Source of the DNA: Terriglobia bacterium
Lineage (GTDB): Bacteria > Acidobacteriota > Terriglobia > UBA7540
DNA: 13,299 nt
Direction: 5' to 3'
NCBI GenBank assembly: GCA_020072905.1
Contig: JAIQGB010000214.1
Span: 1-13,299 of the forward strand
Shown here: piece by piece, positions 7,524-13,186 of the stretch
How the letters are laid out: the number at the start of each line of letters is the position of its first letter
How positions within the stretch are numbered: the stretch's first letter is position 1
Program-made: the position numbers and the translations under genes
Notes under the pieces: generated by a model
Seen by the model: the letters and a program-made list of their open reading frames with translations, nothing else
What the model was told of the DNA's origin: nothing
Databases searched by the model: none

Positions 7524-8742
7524 GAGATGGCCTTTCAGGTTGACCAGCCCTCCGGCAACCTTCCAACATGGCGAGGCCGAAGACGTAGCCGAAGCACAAG
7601 GCTGGAACCAGCATCGCCGCGCGCAGGCCGAAATGATCCCCGACCAGCCCCACGATCGGTGGAATGATCGCCCCGCCCACGCAGGCCGTACAGAGCAGAC
7701 CGGAGATCGCTCCCTGATTCTCCGCGAAGCTGTTGATCGTTCCGCTGAAGACCAGGGTGAACAGCACGGAGGTGAAGAATCCGCAAGCGGCGAAGCCCAC
7801 CGCCGTCATCCCGCGCGACCCGAAGGTCGCGACGAGCAGCGACGCCAGCGCCAGGAAGGAATAGAGGCGCAGGATTCTTCGGCTTCCCAGCCGGTTCAGC
7901 AACGCCCCACTCACCAGCCGGCCGGTGCCCTGCAGTCCCCAGAAGAGCGCCACCACCAGCGCCGGCAAGGTGGGCAGCACCCTGCGGACCAGGCTCGCCG
8001 CCTCGGTATGGGAGACCTCCGCAGTCAGGCCGTGCACGCGCTCGAAGAATTTCACGATCCACGACGCTGTCCCGACCTCCGCCCCAACATAAAAGAAGAT
8101 CCCCAGGCAGTAGGTAATCACGATGGGATGCAGCAGAAGCTTTCCATAGGATTGCGGCTCCCCCGCCGTGCTCTTCACCGGCCGCTCCGGGAAACCGGAG
8201 AAGACCAGCAGGATCAGAAGCAGGAAGGAGAGTGCAGCGAAGAACAGATAGAGCGTCTGCCACGGCCGCCCAGTGCCGGTAAAGAAGGCGAGGATGAACG
8301 GTCCGAGAAACGCTCCGATCCCGCAAAAGCCGATGGTCAGCGTCAGATTGCGGTGGTAGTTCTCCACGCGGTCGAGGTGCTGGATGAGCGGATTGCCCGC
8401 CGTTTGCAGCACCGTCACGCCCACGCCGACCGCGAAGATCATAGCCACCATCAAGGGATAGTTCCTTGCCCAGGCCACCACCAGGCAGCCCAGACCCATC
8501 AGCAGGACTCCAAGGAGAACGAGGGGCCGCGGGCCGACCCGGTCCATCAACAGGCCGGTCGGAATCGAGCAGAGGCCGTAGGCAAGGAAAAAGGCAAAGG
8601 CCAGGATGCCGGCGGCAAACAGGCTGAGTTGATATTCCTTGATGACTTCGGGGATCACGACGCCCAGAACGTTGGTGATCATGCCGAAGGTGAAGTAAGC
8701 CAGGAAGAGAACCCACAGCAGCGGAGCGGGGCGATTTGCCAT
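7264..8742 (-). CDS. MFS sugar permease, FHS (fucose/glucose-galactose) type, with out-of-frame tail
   Basis: Residues 1-394 form a near-complete 12-helix major facilitator: start WVLFLAYFTFGMITNVLGVV, cytoplasmic loop GLLMDRVGPRPLV (63-75), VLQTAGNPLI (111-120, like the QTAANP motif of the fucose permease family), second-half loop ALLNRLGSRRILRLYSF, and last helix AMLVPALCFGYVFGLAML (~376-393). From residue ~395 to 492 the sequence is Arg-rich nonsense, because the frame runs through the ROK kinase gene out of phase until a chance stop at 7264. A normal member would end some 10-15 residues after the last helix, so its true stop was lost with the start of the kinase. The ATG at 8742 has AAAGG 6 nt upstream. 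Likely substrate is a neutral hexose or deoxyhexose imported with protons; the kinase partner supports this. Function may survive with a junk tail. Confidence 0.8.
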   Translation of the reverse strand: MANRPAPLLWVLFLAYFTFGMITNVLGVVIPEVIKEYQLSLFAAGILAFAFFLAYGLCSIPTGLLMDRVGPRPLVLLGVLLMGLGCLVVAWARNYPLMVAMIFAVGVGVTVLQTAGNPLIQHLDRVENYHRNLTLTIGFCGIGAFLGPFILAFFTGTGRPWQTLYLFFAALSFLLLILLVFSGFPERPVKSTAGEPQSYGKLLLHPIVITYCLGIFFYVGAEVGTASWIVKFFERVHGLTAEVSHTEAASLVRRVLPTLPALVVALFWGLQGTGRLVSGALLNRLGSRRILRLYSFLALASLLVATFGSRGMTAVGFAACGFFTSVLFTLVFSGTINSFAENQGAISGLLCTACVGGAIIPPIVGLVGDHFGLRAAMLVPALCFGYVFGLAMLEGCRRAGQPERPSREIGDRADAGRRGIPSQLRASPQRDRKPNRARRRQGERHRDWHVRARPAQPEDRLGDQSPQPSRLAKHPTRENGAEEIRLAGQGGE

Positions 8743-8773
8743 CGAGGGCCTTTCGAATCCGGAGCGCGAAGCT

Positions 8774-8811
8774 GAGTCGACGAGCCCGACTCCTGGAAGT
8801 CGGAAAGTATA
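8774..8811 (-). promoter_or_regulatory. Possible promoter and operator of the sugar permease gene
   Basis: On the minus strand TATACT (8806-8811) is a good -10 box, though no convincing -35 lies 17 bp upstream. Just after it is an inverted repeat, CCGACT and AGTCGG (8786-8791 and 8798-8803, 6 bp spacer). A competing pair, GAGTCG and CGACTC (8774-8779 and 8787-8792), overlaps it. A repeat placed immediately downstream of a -10 is a common repressor position. Direct sequence observation; the function is inferred. Confidence 0.35.
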
Positions 8812-8925
8812 CCTCAGCGGCTGACGCTCGCGACACGGCTTTCTCCGCGACCGGGGCGAGGGAGGGGCCGCGGCAATACAGGCGGATTTGCCCCCCTGCG
8901 CGCAGGATCTTTGTCGTGTCGCCGC

Positions 8926-8954
8926 TTGACGCTCGCAGTATGGTTCTTTAAGAT
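8926..8954 (+). promoter_or_regulatory. Sigma-70 promoter of the MerR/tRNA-Pro unit
   Basis: TTGACG (8926-8931) and TAAGAT (8949-8954) are separated by exactly 17 bp, both close to consensus. Transcription would begin near 8961, which rules out the upstream GTG and ATG candidates and supports ATG 8992 for the MerR gene. A perfect 12-bp palindrome, CCTGCGCGCAGG (8895-8906), lies about 20 bp above the -35 box and could be an operator. Confidence 0.65.
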
Positions 8955-8991
8955 GGCAGAAGCCGACCCGTCGGCTGTTCGTCGAGGATCA

Positions 8992-9411
8992 ATGCCCCGA
9001 GTTCGTTCTTCCACCGCCGCACGCCAGAACCCCGCCTCCCTGGACGCCGTGGCGATTCCTGACAAGCTCTATTTCCGCATCGGTGAGGTCAGCGAGCTGA
9101 CCGAGACGAAGTCATACGTGCTGCGCTACTGGGAGACCGAATTCCCCACTCTCAAGCCGGTCAAAAGCCGCTCAGGCCACCGCCTCTACCGGCGCGAAGA
9201 CGTTCAGGCGGTGTTCGAGATCAAACGCCTGCTCTACGAAAAGGGATTCACCATCGAAGGCGCGCGGAAACAGCTCGCCGGAGAGTCGCCAGCAGCCGGC
9301 GATCAAAAAGAGTTGTTCCGCGCCGAGCGAACCCTCCACGACGGCCATGCCTTGAAGGTCATCCGGCGCGAGCTGGAGGGTATCTTGACAATGCTTTCGC
9401 GCAAGTGCTAG
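8992..9411 (+). CDS. MerR-family transcriptional regulator
   Basis: A 139-residue protein with one MerR-type DNA-binding domain. After a basic, disordered leader (1-~22), DKLYFRIGEVSELTETKSYVLRYWETEF (24-51) gives the helix-turn-helix. SRSGHRLYRREDVQAVFEIKRLLYEKGFTIEGARKQL (59-95) gives the wing and the second helix pair. YVLRYWE in place of the usual tip of metal-sensing members, and the lack of C-terminal cysteines, set it apart from mercury or copper sensors. It matches the short MerR proteins often found beside ihfA and tRNA-Pro in other bacteria. The start at ATG 8992 has GAGG 5 nt upstream and lies downstream of the promoter at 8926-8954. The tRNA-Pro(GGG) gene follows 62 bp later on the same strand. 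Effector unknown; the remaining ~44 residues are helical and may dimerise. Confidence 0.88.
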   Translation: MPRVRSSTAARQNPASLDAVAIPDKLYFRIGEVSELTETKSYVLRYWETEFPTLKPVKSRSGHRLYRREDVQAVFEIKRLLYEKGFTIEGARKQLAGESPAAGDQKELFRAERTLHDGHALKVIRRELEGILTMLSRKC

Positions 9412-9426
9412 CGTCAAAGATTGCCC

Positions 9427-9463
9427 CTCGCGGCGGCGGAACCCCTGTAGGAGCGACCGCGAG
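9427..9463 (+). repeat. REP-like hairpin between merR-type gene and tRNA-Pro
   Basis: CTCGCGG (9427-9433) and CCGCGAG (9457-9463) form a perfect 7 bp inverted repeat. The intervening CTGTAGGAGCGACCGCG resembles the GTAGGAGCG head of REP elements known from Pseudomonas and Xanthomonas. No T-run follows, so it is not an obvious intrinsic terminator. Whether it recurs in the genome cannot be seen here. Confidence 0.35.
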
Positions 9464-9473
9464 AACAGGATGC

Positions 9474-9550
9474 CGGGACGTAGCGCAGCCTGGTAGCGCA
9501 CTTGCTTGGGGTGCAAGTGGTCGCCGGTTCAAATCCGGCCGTCCCGACCA
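9474..9550 (+). tRNA. tRNA-Pro, anticodon GGG
   Basis: A 77-nt cloverleaf with an encoded CCA end. The acceptor stem is CGGGACG/CGTCCCG followed by ACCA; the D arm contains CAGCCTGGTAGCG; the anticodon stem CTTGC/GCAAG encloses the loop TTGGGGT, giving anticodon GGG (reads CCC); the T arm is GCCGGTTCAAATCCGGC. All stems pair. It decodes proline and sits behind the MerR gene. Confidence 0.96.
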
Positions 9551-9565
9551 TTAAGAGCAGTGGAG

Positions 9566-9641
9566 AGTGACGAGTGACCAGTGAGGAGCAAGGGGCGGTT
9601 CGAGCTTGTCACTCGTCACGGGTCACTTGTCACTGTTTTTT
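9566..9641 (+). terminator. Heptad-repeat hairpin with T-run between the two tRNA-Pro genes
   Basis: The left arm is built of 7-bp units beginning AGTG (AGTGGAG, AGTGACG, AGTGACC, AGTGAGG; 9559-9586). The right arm is built of units TCACTCG, TCACGGG, TCACTTG, TCACT (9609-9634). The arms 9566-9588 and 9612-9634 pair over about 23 positions with three mismatches around a 23-nt loop, and six Ts follow (9636-9641). That is the layout of an intrinsic terminator for the first tRNA transcript. The heptad periodicity in both arms points to a simple-repeat origin or a small dispersed element. Confidence 0.6.
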
Positions 9642-9646
9642 CGTGC

Positions 9647-9723
9647 CGGGGCGTAGCGTAGCCTGGTAGCGCGCTTGGTTCGGGACCAAGAGGTCCGCGG
9701 TTCAAATCCGCGCGCCCCGACCA
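9647..9723 (+). tRNA. tRNA-Pro, anticodon CGG
   Basis: A 77-nt cloverleaf with an encoded CCA. The acceptor is CGGGGCG/CGCCCCG plus ACCA; the D arm resembles that of the previous tRNA (TAGCCTGGTAGCGCG); the anticodon stem CTTGG/CCAAG encloses TTCGGGA, anticodon CGG (reads CCG); the T arm is CCGCGGTTCAAATCCGCG. The 3' end overlaps the last codons of the integrase remnant on the other strand, as expected when an element has integrated into the tRNA 3' end. Confidence 0.96.
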
Positions 9724-10184
9724 CTTTCCCCTCTTTCTTCAATCGTAGAATTTTGACTTGAGGGGAGTGGAATTGCTTTTGCGGCATAACTCCCCTCAGA
9801 TTGCCCCACTTTGGACACTGCGAGGGTTTCCAATGCCAGCGGTTTGGCTGCCAACCGTGGCTGCGAGTAGAGGACCATCCTCTGAGGGTCAACATGTCCG
9901 GCCAACTCTCGAATGACGCTTTCGGGTACCCCCGAATCACGCGGTTCGGTCACAAATTGACGCCGCAGGTCGTAGATCCGGAAGCTTGGCATTCCGGCAG
10001 CTTTGCGAAGTGAGCGCCACGCGGAGCGCCAGCCGCTCATAGGTTGCGTCGGGTCAACCTTGGGCCACTCGCGGGGGAAGACGTAATGCTCGGGCGCGTA
10101 CGTCGCCAAGCCCTGGGCTCCGTCCTTCTCGACGCTCCCTTGATCTCGGAAAAGGGGCGGCGACGGGTGCCAGCGCGCTTGCAC
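9702..10184 (-). pseudogene. Tyrosine recombinase (integrase), C-terminal remnant
   Basis: Only the last ~100 residues of a phage-type integrase are recognisable: APEHYVFPREWPKVDPTQPM, then SGWRSAWRSLRKAAGMPSFR, then IYDLRRQFVT with catalytic Arg74, VIRELAGHVDPQRM with His97, and VLYSQPRLAAKPLALETLA with the nucleophile Tyr106. The usual H-x-x-R is Y-D-L-R here, so the box II His is replaced. The N-terminal and core-binding domains (some 200-250 residues) are missing, and the sequence before residue ~24 shows no family likeness. The gene runs towards tRNA-Pro(CGG) and stops inside its 3' half at 9702, the standard layout for an element integrated at a tRNA gene. No second copy of the tRNA end (attR) is present to the right in this window. 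I read it as the scar of a decayed genomic island. Confidence 0.7.
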
Positions 10185-10264
10185 GTCACACGGAGGTTCT
10201 GCAATTCCTCGTCCCGGGCGAACATCCCCAGCCGGGCCTTGCTAAGCTTCTCACGGGCGTTCAT
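10037..10264 (-). CDS. Hypothetical short ORF overlapping the integrase remnant
   Basis: An ATG at 10264 is preceded by an excellent ribosome binding site, AAAGGAGAGG, about 5 nt away. It opens a 75-codon frame starting MNAREKLSKARLGMFARDEEL. The first ~30 residues are a plausible charged helix; after that the frame is very Arg-rich (RRPFSEIKGASRRTEPRAWR) and overlaps the integrase remnant in another phase, so the latter part is probably not authentic. I do not recognise the family. It may be the true 5' end of an element-borne gene whose middle was lost, with the integrase tail now fused out of frame behind it. Confidence 0.3.
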   Translation of the reverse strand: MNAREKLSKARLGMFARDEELQNLRVTCKRAGTRRRPFSEIKGASRRTEPRAWRRTRPSITSSPASGPRLTRRNL

Positions 10265-10830
10265 GGTGCCTCTCCTTTGCGGTAAGAATTGAGTCTTCGG
10301 AAGCCCCAAATTCTACCTCCGGAGACCCTGTGAGCACCCTTCGGGAGGGAGAAGGCTTCGGTCGGGCTCCGCCTTCCTTTCGCCCTCTACCACCCTACTG
10401 CATCCCAGTGCAAACTGGCCGGAGGTCCCTGACTAAGTTCACCTCACCGCCCGCCCAAATCACATCCCTGGTGAGAAATCCGGGCTGGAGAAAGCCCTGT
10501 CATTGCCTTAAGTCGTAGACGCCAGGAGAGGTGCGCCTCACATGCCTGCAGTCTAGACCTGGCCCTACGAACGGGGAAACACCTTGCCCATTTCTTGGTC
10601 TCTTTGCCAGTTGCGTATCCAGTGTTTCCCCTAGTAAGGTTGCCGAGGCTTTGCGATGTGTCCCGCCGTGCGGGGGACATTGTATTTGCTGTACGACTGA
10701 GTCAACATCAGGGCTGCTTTTGTTGTTTAACTAAATCGCTTTTCCTCGGATCTGCTTCTCCCCCTCTCCGGAAGCCCCGCGGGTCTGCGCGCTCGAGATC
10801 TTCTAACCAATGAAAGGAGCACCCACTAGG
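10265..10830. other. Gene-poor stretch upstream of the phosphoesterase
   Basis: I find no convincing gene on either strand in these ~565 bases. Several foldable elements occur: a perfect 10 bp long-range inverted repeat GGGGAAACAC/GTGTTTCCCC (10573-10582 and 10622-10631), a hairpin TGTCCC...GGGACA (10659-10679), and a small stem GGGCT...AGCCC inside the sequence starting GGTGAGAAATCCGGGCT near 10470. They could belong to the 5' untranslated region of the phosphoesterase transcript or be leftovers of the integrated element. No riboswitch class is recognised and no strong promoter stands out. Confidence 0.4.
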
Positions 10831-12738
10831 ATGCCAAAATCCAGCAGGGTCTTTCAAATAGGGCGGTTGGCAGCGATTCTCTTGTTCTTTTCTCCGATCC
10901 ACCTCCAGGCGCAAACTCCGACTCTTCCGCGTTTTGGACATGTGTTTATCGTGGTCGAAGAGAACACCAATTACTCTTCAGTCGTGGGCAGCCCGAACAT
11001 GCCCTACCTCAATTTCTTGATTAATAAGGACGGCTTGGCCACCAAGTATTACGCCGACACCCACCCTTCCATCGGCAATTACTTCGCGCTGACCACGGGT
11101 CAAATCCTGACCAACGACGACAGCGACACCCCATCGAGTTTCCCGGTTTCGGCGGACAACATCATCCGCGAGCTCAACAACGCGGGCAAGACGTGGAGAG
11201 ATTACGTCGAAAGCCTTCCTTCGGTCGGCTACCTGGGCGGGAACAGCGGCAACTATTACGTGCGCCACAACCCCATCGCCTACTTCACGGACGTGAATTG
11301 CGGCACATCACCGTGCCGTTTGCAGGCCCAGCAGATGGTTCCGTTCACGCACTTCGCGCCAGATCTCGCGAACAACACTCTGCCTCAGTATTCCTTCATC
11401 GTTCCCAATGGCTGCGACGACGCGCACAACTGCTCGCTTTCGACGGCCGACAACTGGCTGAAGAACAACCTCGACCCGTTGATTACCAGCGCGCTTTTCC
11501 AGAAGGACGGGCTGCTGATTATTGTGTTTGATGAGAATTCCAGCACCGGCACGTCCTGCCCCACGTCGAGCACCAACTGCGGCGGGCAAGTAGCTTGCGT
11601 CATCGTCAGCCCGCTCATCAAGTCCGCGGGTTACAAGAGCTCGCTGTCTTACAATCACGAATCGGCCTTGCGGTTGATGGCTCAGGGACTGGGCTTGACC
11701 ATTTTCCCGGGCCGTTCCTCGAGCGCCAACAACATGTCGGATTTCTTCGGCACGGCCAGCACATCAAACACACCGGTGGCATCCCTGTCGCCGACCTCGT
11801 TGACCTTTGCCAGCCGGGATGTCGGGACGACGAGCGCGGCCCAGGCGGTCACGCTGAAGAATTCGGGTAATGCCACACTGACCATTTCCGGCATTACCGC
11901 CAACGGGTCCTTCGCGGAAACCCACACGTGTGGAAGCTCGCTGGCCCCGAACGCGAGCTGCACCATCAGCGTGAGCTTCAGCCCCCAGACGACGGGGACG
12001 TTGAACGGCACGCTTTCGGTCAGTGACAACGCCGCGGGCAGCCCGCAAACGGTCGGCCTGACCGGCTCGGGCATTTCCTCTTCCGGTTCAACTTCCGGTG
12101 GCGTGAGCTTAGGTCCCACGGTGCTTCCCTTTGGCACCGTGAAGACGGGCACCACTAGCGCCGCGCAGGCCGTCGTTCTGCACAACGGCACCACATCGGC
12201 CCTTACGATTTGGAGCGTTTGGGTCGGCTGGAGTTACGCCCAGACGAACAACTGCCGCTTGATCCTGCCCGCGGGAGCGTCCTGCGCGATCAACGTCACC
12301 TTCACGCCACTCGGGACCGGGATGATCAATGAGAACCTGGTCGTCATTGCGGGCGGCGTTCAACATACAACCACTCTGACCGGCATCGGCTCCACCTCTT
12401 CGGGTTCCGGCACGACGTCGACCGCGCCCTCCGGAGTTGTGTCCATGACTCCCACGTTGCTGTCCTTCGGCAGCGTGAAGCAGGGAACAACCAGCGCGGC
12501 GCACTCGGTCATCCTGCACAACGGCACATCCTCCCCATTGCTGGTCTGGGGGGCCTGGGTCGGTTGGAGCTATGCCCAGACCAATAACTGCCCGGCTGGC
12601 GGCTACTTGGCTGCGGGCTCGTCCTGCACGATTGACGTTACCTTCAAGCCGCAGGGGACGGGGACGATCAACGAAAACCTCGCTGTCACTGCGGGAGGTC
12701 GCCACTACACCACCAGGTTGACCGGTAGCGGTACTTAA
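10831..12738 (+). CDS. Secreted phosphoesterase (acid phosphatase/phospholipase C family) with three ASH domains
   Basis: A 635-residue exported protein from ATG 10831, whose GGAG lies 11 nt upstream; an ATG at 10810 adds seven residues but has no ribosome site. The signal peptide is residues 1-~28 (LAAILLFFSPIHLQAQ). Residues ~35-308 match the PF04185-type phosphoesterase fold: FGHVFIVVEENTNY (Glu43, Glu44, Asn45), THPSIGNYFALTTG (Asn83), NGCDDAHNCS (Asp196, Asp197), LLIIVFDENSS (Asp234, Glu235) and YNHESALRLM (His276). Three ASH/choice-of-anchor D beta-domains follow (~317-414, ~424-520, ~537-635), each with FG.V or FASRDVG, TTSAA, V.L.N and a Cys pair. Domains 2 and 3 share WVGWSYAQTNNC and are much closer to each other than to domain 1. 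It probably releases phosphate from organic phosphoesters outside the cell; exact substrate unknown. Alone on its strand, followed by a hairpin. Confidence 0.85.
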   Translation: MPKSSRVFQIGRLAAILLFFSPIHLQAQTPTLPRFGHVFIVVEENTNYSSVVGSPNMPYLNFLINKDGLATKYYADTHPSIGNYFALTTGQILTNDDSDTPSSFPVSADNIIRELNNAGKTWRDYVESLPSVGYLGGNSGNYYVRHNPIAYFTDVNCGTSPCRLQAQQMVPFTHFAPDLANNTLPQYSFIVPNGCDDAHNCSLSTADNWLKNNLDPLITSALFQKDGLLIIVFDENSSTGTSCPTSSTNCGGQVACVIVSPLIKSAGYKSSLSYNHESALRLMAQGLGLTIFPGRSSSANNMSDFFGTASTSNTPVASLSPTSLTFASRDVGTTSAAQAVTLKNSGNATLTISGITANGSFAETHTCGSSLAPNASCTISVSFSPQTTGTLNGTLSVSDNAAGSPQTVGLTGSGISSSGSTSGGVSLGPTVLPFGTVKTGTTSAAQAVVLHNGTTSALTIWSVWVGWSYAQTNNCRLILPAGASCAINVTFTPLGTGMINENLVVIAGGVQHTTTLTGIGSTSSGSGTTSTAPSGVVSMTPTLLSFGSVKQGTTSAAHSVILHNGTSSPLLVWGAWVGWSYAQTNNCPAGGYLAAGSSCTIDVTFKPQGTGTINENLAVTAGGRHYTTRLTGSGT

Positions 12739-12775
12739 GACGATCGAACGGCGATCTCCTCCCAACTCGACCAAT

Positions 12776-12814
12776 CATAGGCGGGCGCTGCGGTGGCCGT
12801 GGCGCCCACCTATG
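12776..12814 (+). terminator. Probable terminator hairpin after the phosphoesterase gene
   Basis: CATAGG and GGGCGC (12776-12788, one unpaired C) pair with GCGCCC and CCTATG (12802-12814, one unpaired A). This gives a 12 bp stem with a single mismatch and a 13-nt loop, 37 bp after the stop codon. Only a short T-run (CTTTC) follows, so efficiency is uncertain. Placed between convergent genes it could act in both directions. Confidence 0.5.
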
Positions 12815-12848
12815 GCTTTCCGCACGTCGTCACATACGAATGACTTGA

Positions 12849-13058
12849 TTATTGTTCGAATCGCCCGAGAGAACTCGATGCGCTAGAAGGGCAAATTGCG
12901 GATTCTGGAAAGAAAACGACAGGGTAGAGAAACTCACAATCTCCAACTCGAGAGCAGTGGCCGCGGGTGCCTCCTGTCTGTGCCAAGGAATCTAGAATGC
13001 GCTCGAAAACGTGCTCAATCTGTTCTCTTGTCGCGTCCTGTCTCATAGAGACGATCAT
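12849..13058 (-). pseudogene. DAHP synthase (aroF-like) 5' fragment
   Basis: An ATG at 13058 with GGAGG about 9 nt upstream opens a 69-codon frame. The first ~22 residues, MIVSMRQDATREQIEHVFER, match the N-terminal regulatory strand-helix of AroF-type 3-deoxy-7-phosphoheptulonate synthases (typically MIVVM.P.AT.E.I..V.ERI). The rest (TGGTRGHCSRVGDCEFL and onward) shows no resemblance, and no other frame picks it up, so more than 300 residues of the enzyme are missing. DAHP synthase is the first enzyme of the shikimate pathway. The attenuator-like leader just upstream, with aromatic codons, independently supports the assignment. Truncation probably came from a deletion or rearrangement near 12990. 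The identification rests on a short match and is moderate only. Confidence 0.5.
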
Positions 13059-13081
13059 GGCCTTCCACCTCCCCCAAAATG

Positions 13082-13111
13082 AAAAAGCCCACTCGAAAGA
13101 GCGAGTGGGCT
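13082..13111 (-). terminator. Attenuator terminator upstream of the aroF-like fragment
   Basis: On the minus strand AGCCCACTCG and CGAGTGGGCT (13102-13111 paired with 13086-13095) form a perfect 10 bp stem with a 6-nt loop. A run of five Ts follows, so it is a textbook intrinsic terminator. It stands between the leader ORF and the ATG at 13058, only 23 bp before that ATG, where a terminator makes sense only as a conditional one. Confidence 0.8.
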
Positions 13112-13122
13112 GAACTCTGCGC

Positions 13123-13185
13123 TGCTGGGTTACAGTCAGCGGTCCACCCACCTCCCGGTAAAGTAAAATCGAGTGTAGCCCAGCA
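13123..13185 (-). promoter_or_regulatory. Leader RNA inverted repeat competing with the attenuator
   Basis: Twelve-base arms at 13174-13185 (UGCUGGGCUACA in the minus-strand RNA) and 13123-13134 (UGUAACCCAGCA) pair at 11 of 12 positions and enclose the aromatic codons of the leader ORF. In addition GGTGGGT, over the Trp codon, could pair with GCCCACT in the terminator's first arm (five standard and two G-U pairs). Alternative folds of this type are what ribosome-controlled attenuation needs. Pairing is read from the sequence; the mechanism is inferred. Confidence 0.5.
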
Positions 13186-13186
13186 C
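13136..13186 (-). CDS. Aromatic-rich leader peptide (16 residues)
   Basis: A small ORF starts with GTG at 13186, ten bases after AGGGGG, and ends with TGA at 13136. It encodes (M)LGYTRFYFTGRWVDR. Five of 16 residues are aromatic (Tyr, Phe-Tyr-Phe, Trp), so all three amino acids made by the shikimate pathway are represented. A perfect terminator follows, then the start of an aroF-like gene. Ribosome stalling at these codons when a charged aromatic tRNA is scarce would favour read-through. It is too short to judge by homology; the case rests on composition and position. Confidence 0.55.
   Translation of the reverse strand: MLGYTRFYFTGRWVDR

Noticed and set aside
7276..8775. 499-codon plus-strand ORF opposite the permease
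   Set aside because: Composition is His/Gln/Arg/Glu-rich low-complexity typical of antisense to a GC-rich membrane protein; the minus strand encodes clear transmembrane helices and motifs.
7535..8836. 433-codon minus-strand ORF overlapping the permease
   Set aside because: A different phase of the permease gene, Arg/Gly-rich with no motifs; the permease frame is the real one.
9559..9634. CRISPR-like array from repeated AGTG/TCAC units
   Set aside because: Units are only 7 bp with no spacers and are inverted between arms; it is a hairpin of short repeats.
9623..9940. Minus-strand ORF ending with GARGFEPRTSWSRTKRATRLRYAP
   Set aside because: This is antisense translation of tRNA-Pro(CGG) plus the integrase remnant in another phase; the GARGFEP...SRT...ATRLRY pattern is a familiar tRNA-derived artefact.
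10444..10680. Minus-strand ORF in the gap before the phosphoesterase
   Set aside because: No ribosome site, no family resemblance, and it crosses the inverted-repeat structures.
12109..12774. Minus-strand ORFs opposite the ASH domains
   Set aside because: Shadows of repetitive Thr/Ser/Gly-rich coding sequence; no ribosome site or recognisable domain.
13136..13170. T-box riboswitch suspected from GGGTGGACCGC in the leader
   Set aside because: It resembles the T-box GGGTGGNACCGCG but lacks a base, and no stem I or specifier loop is apparent; the leader-peptide reading explains the same bases better.
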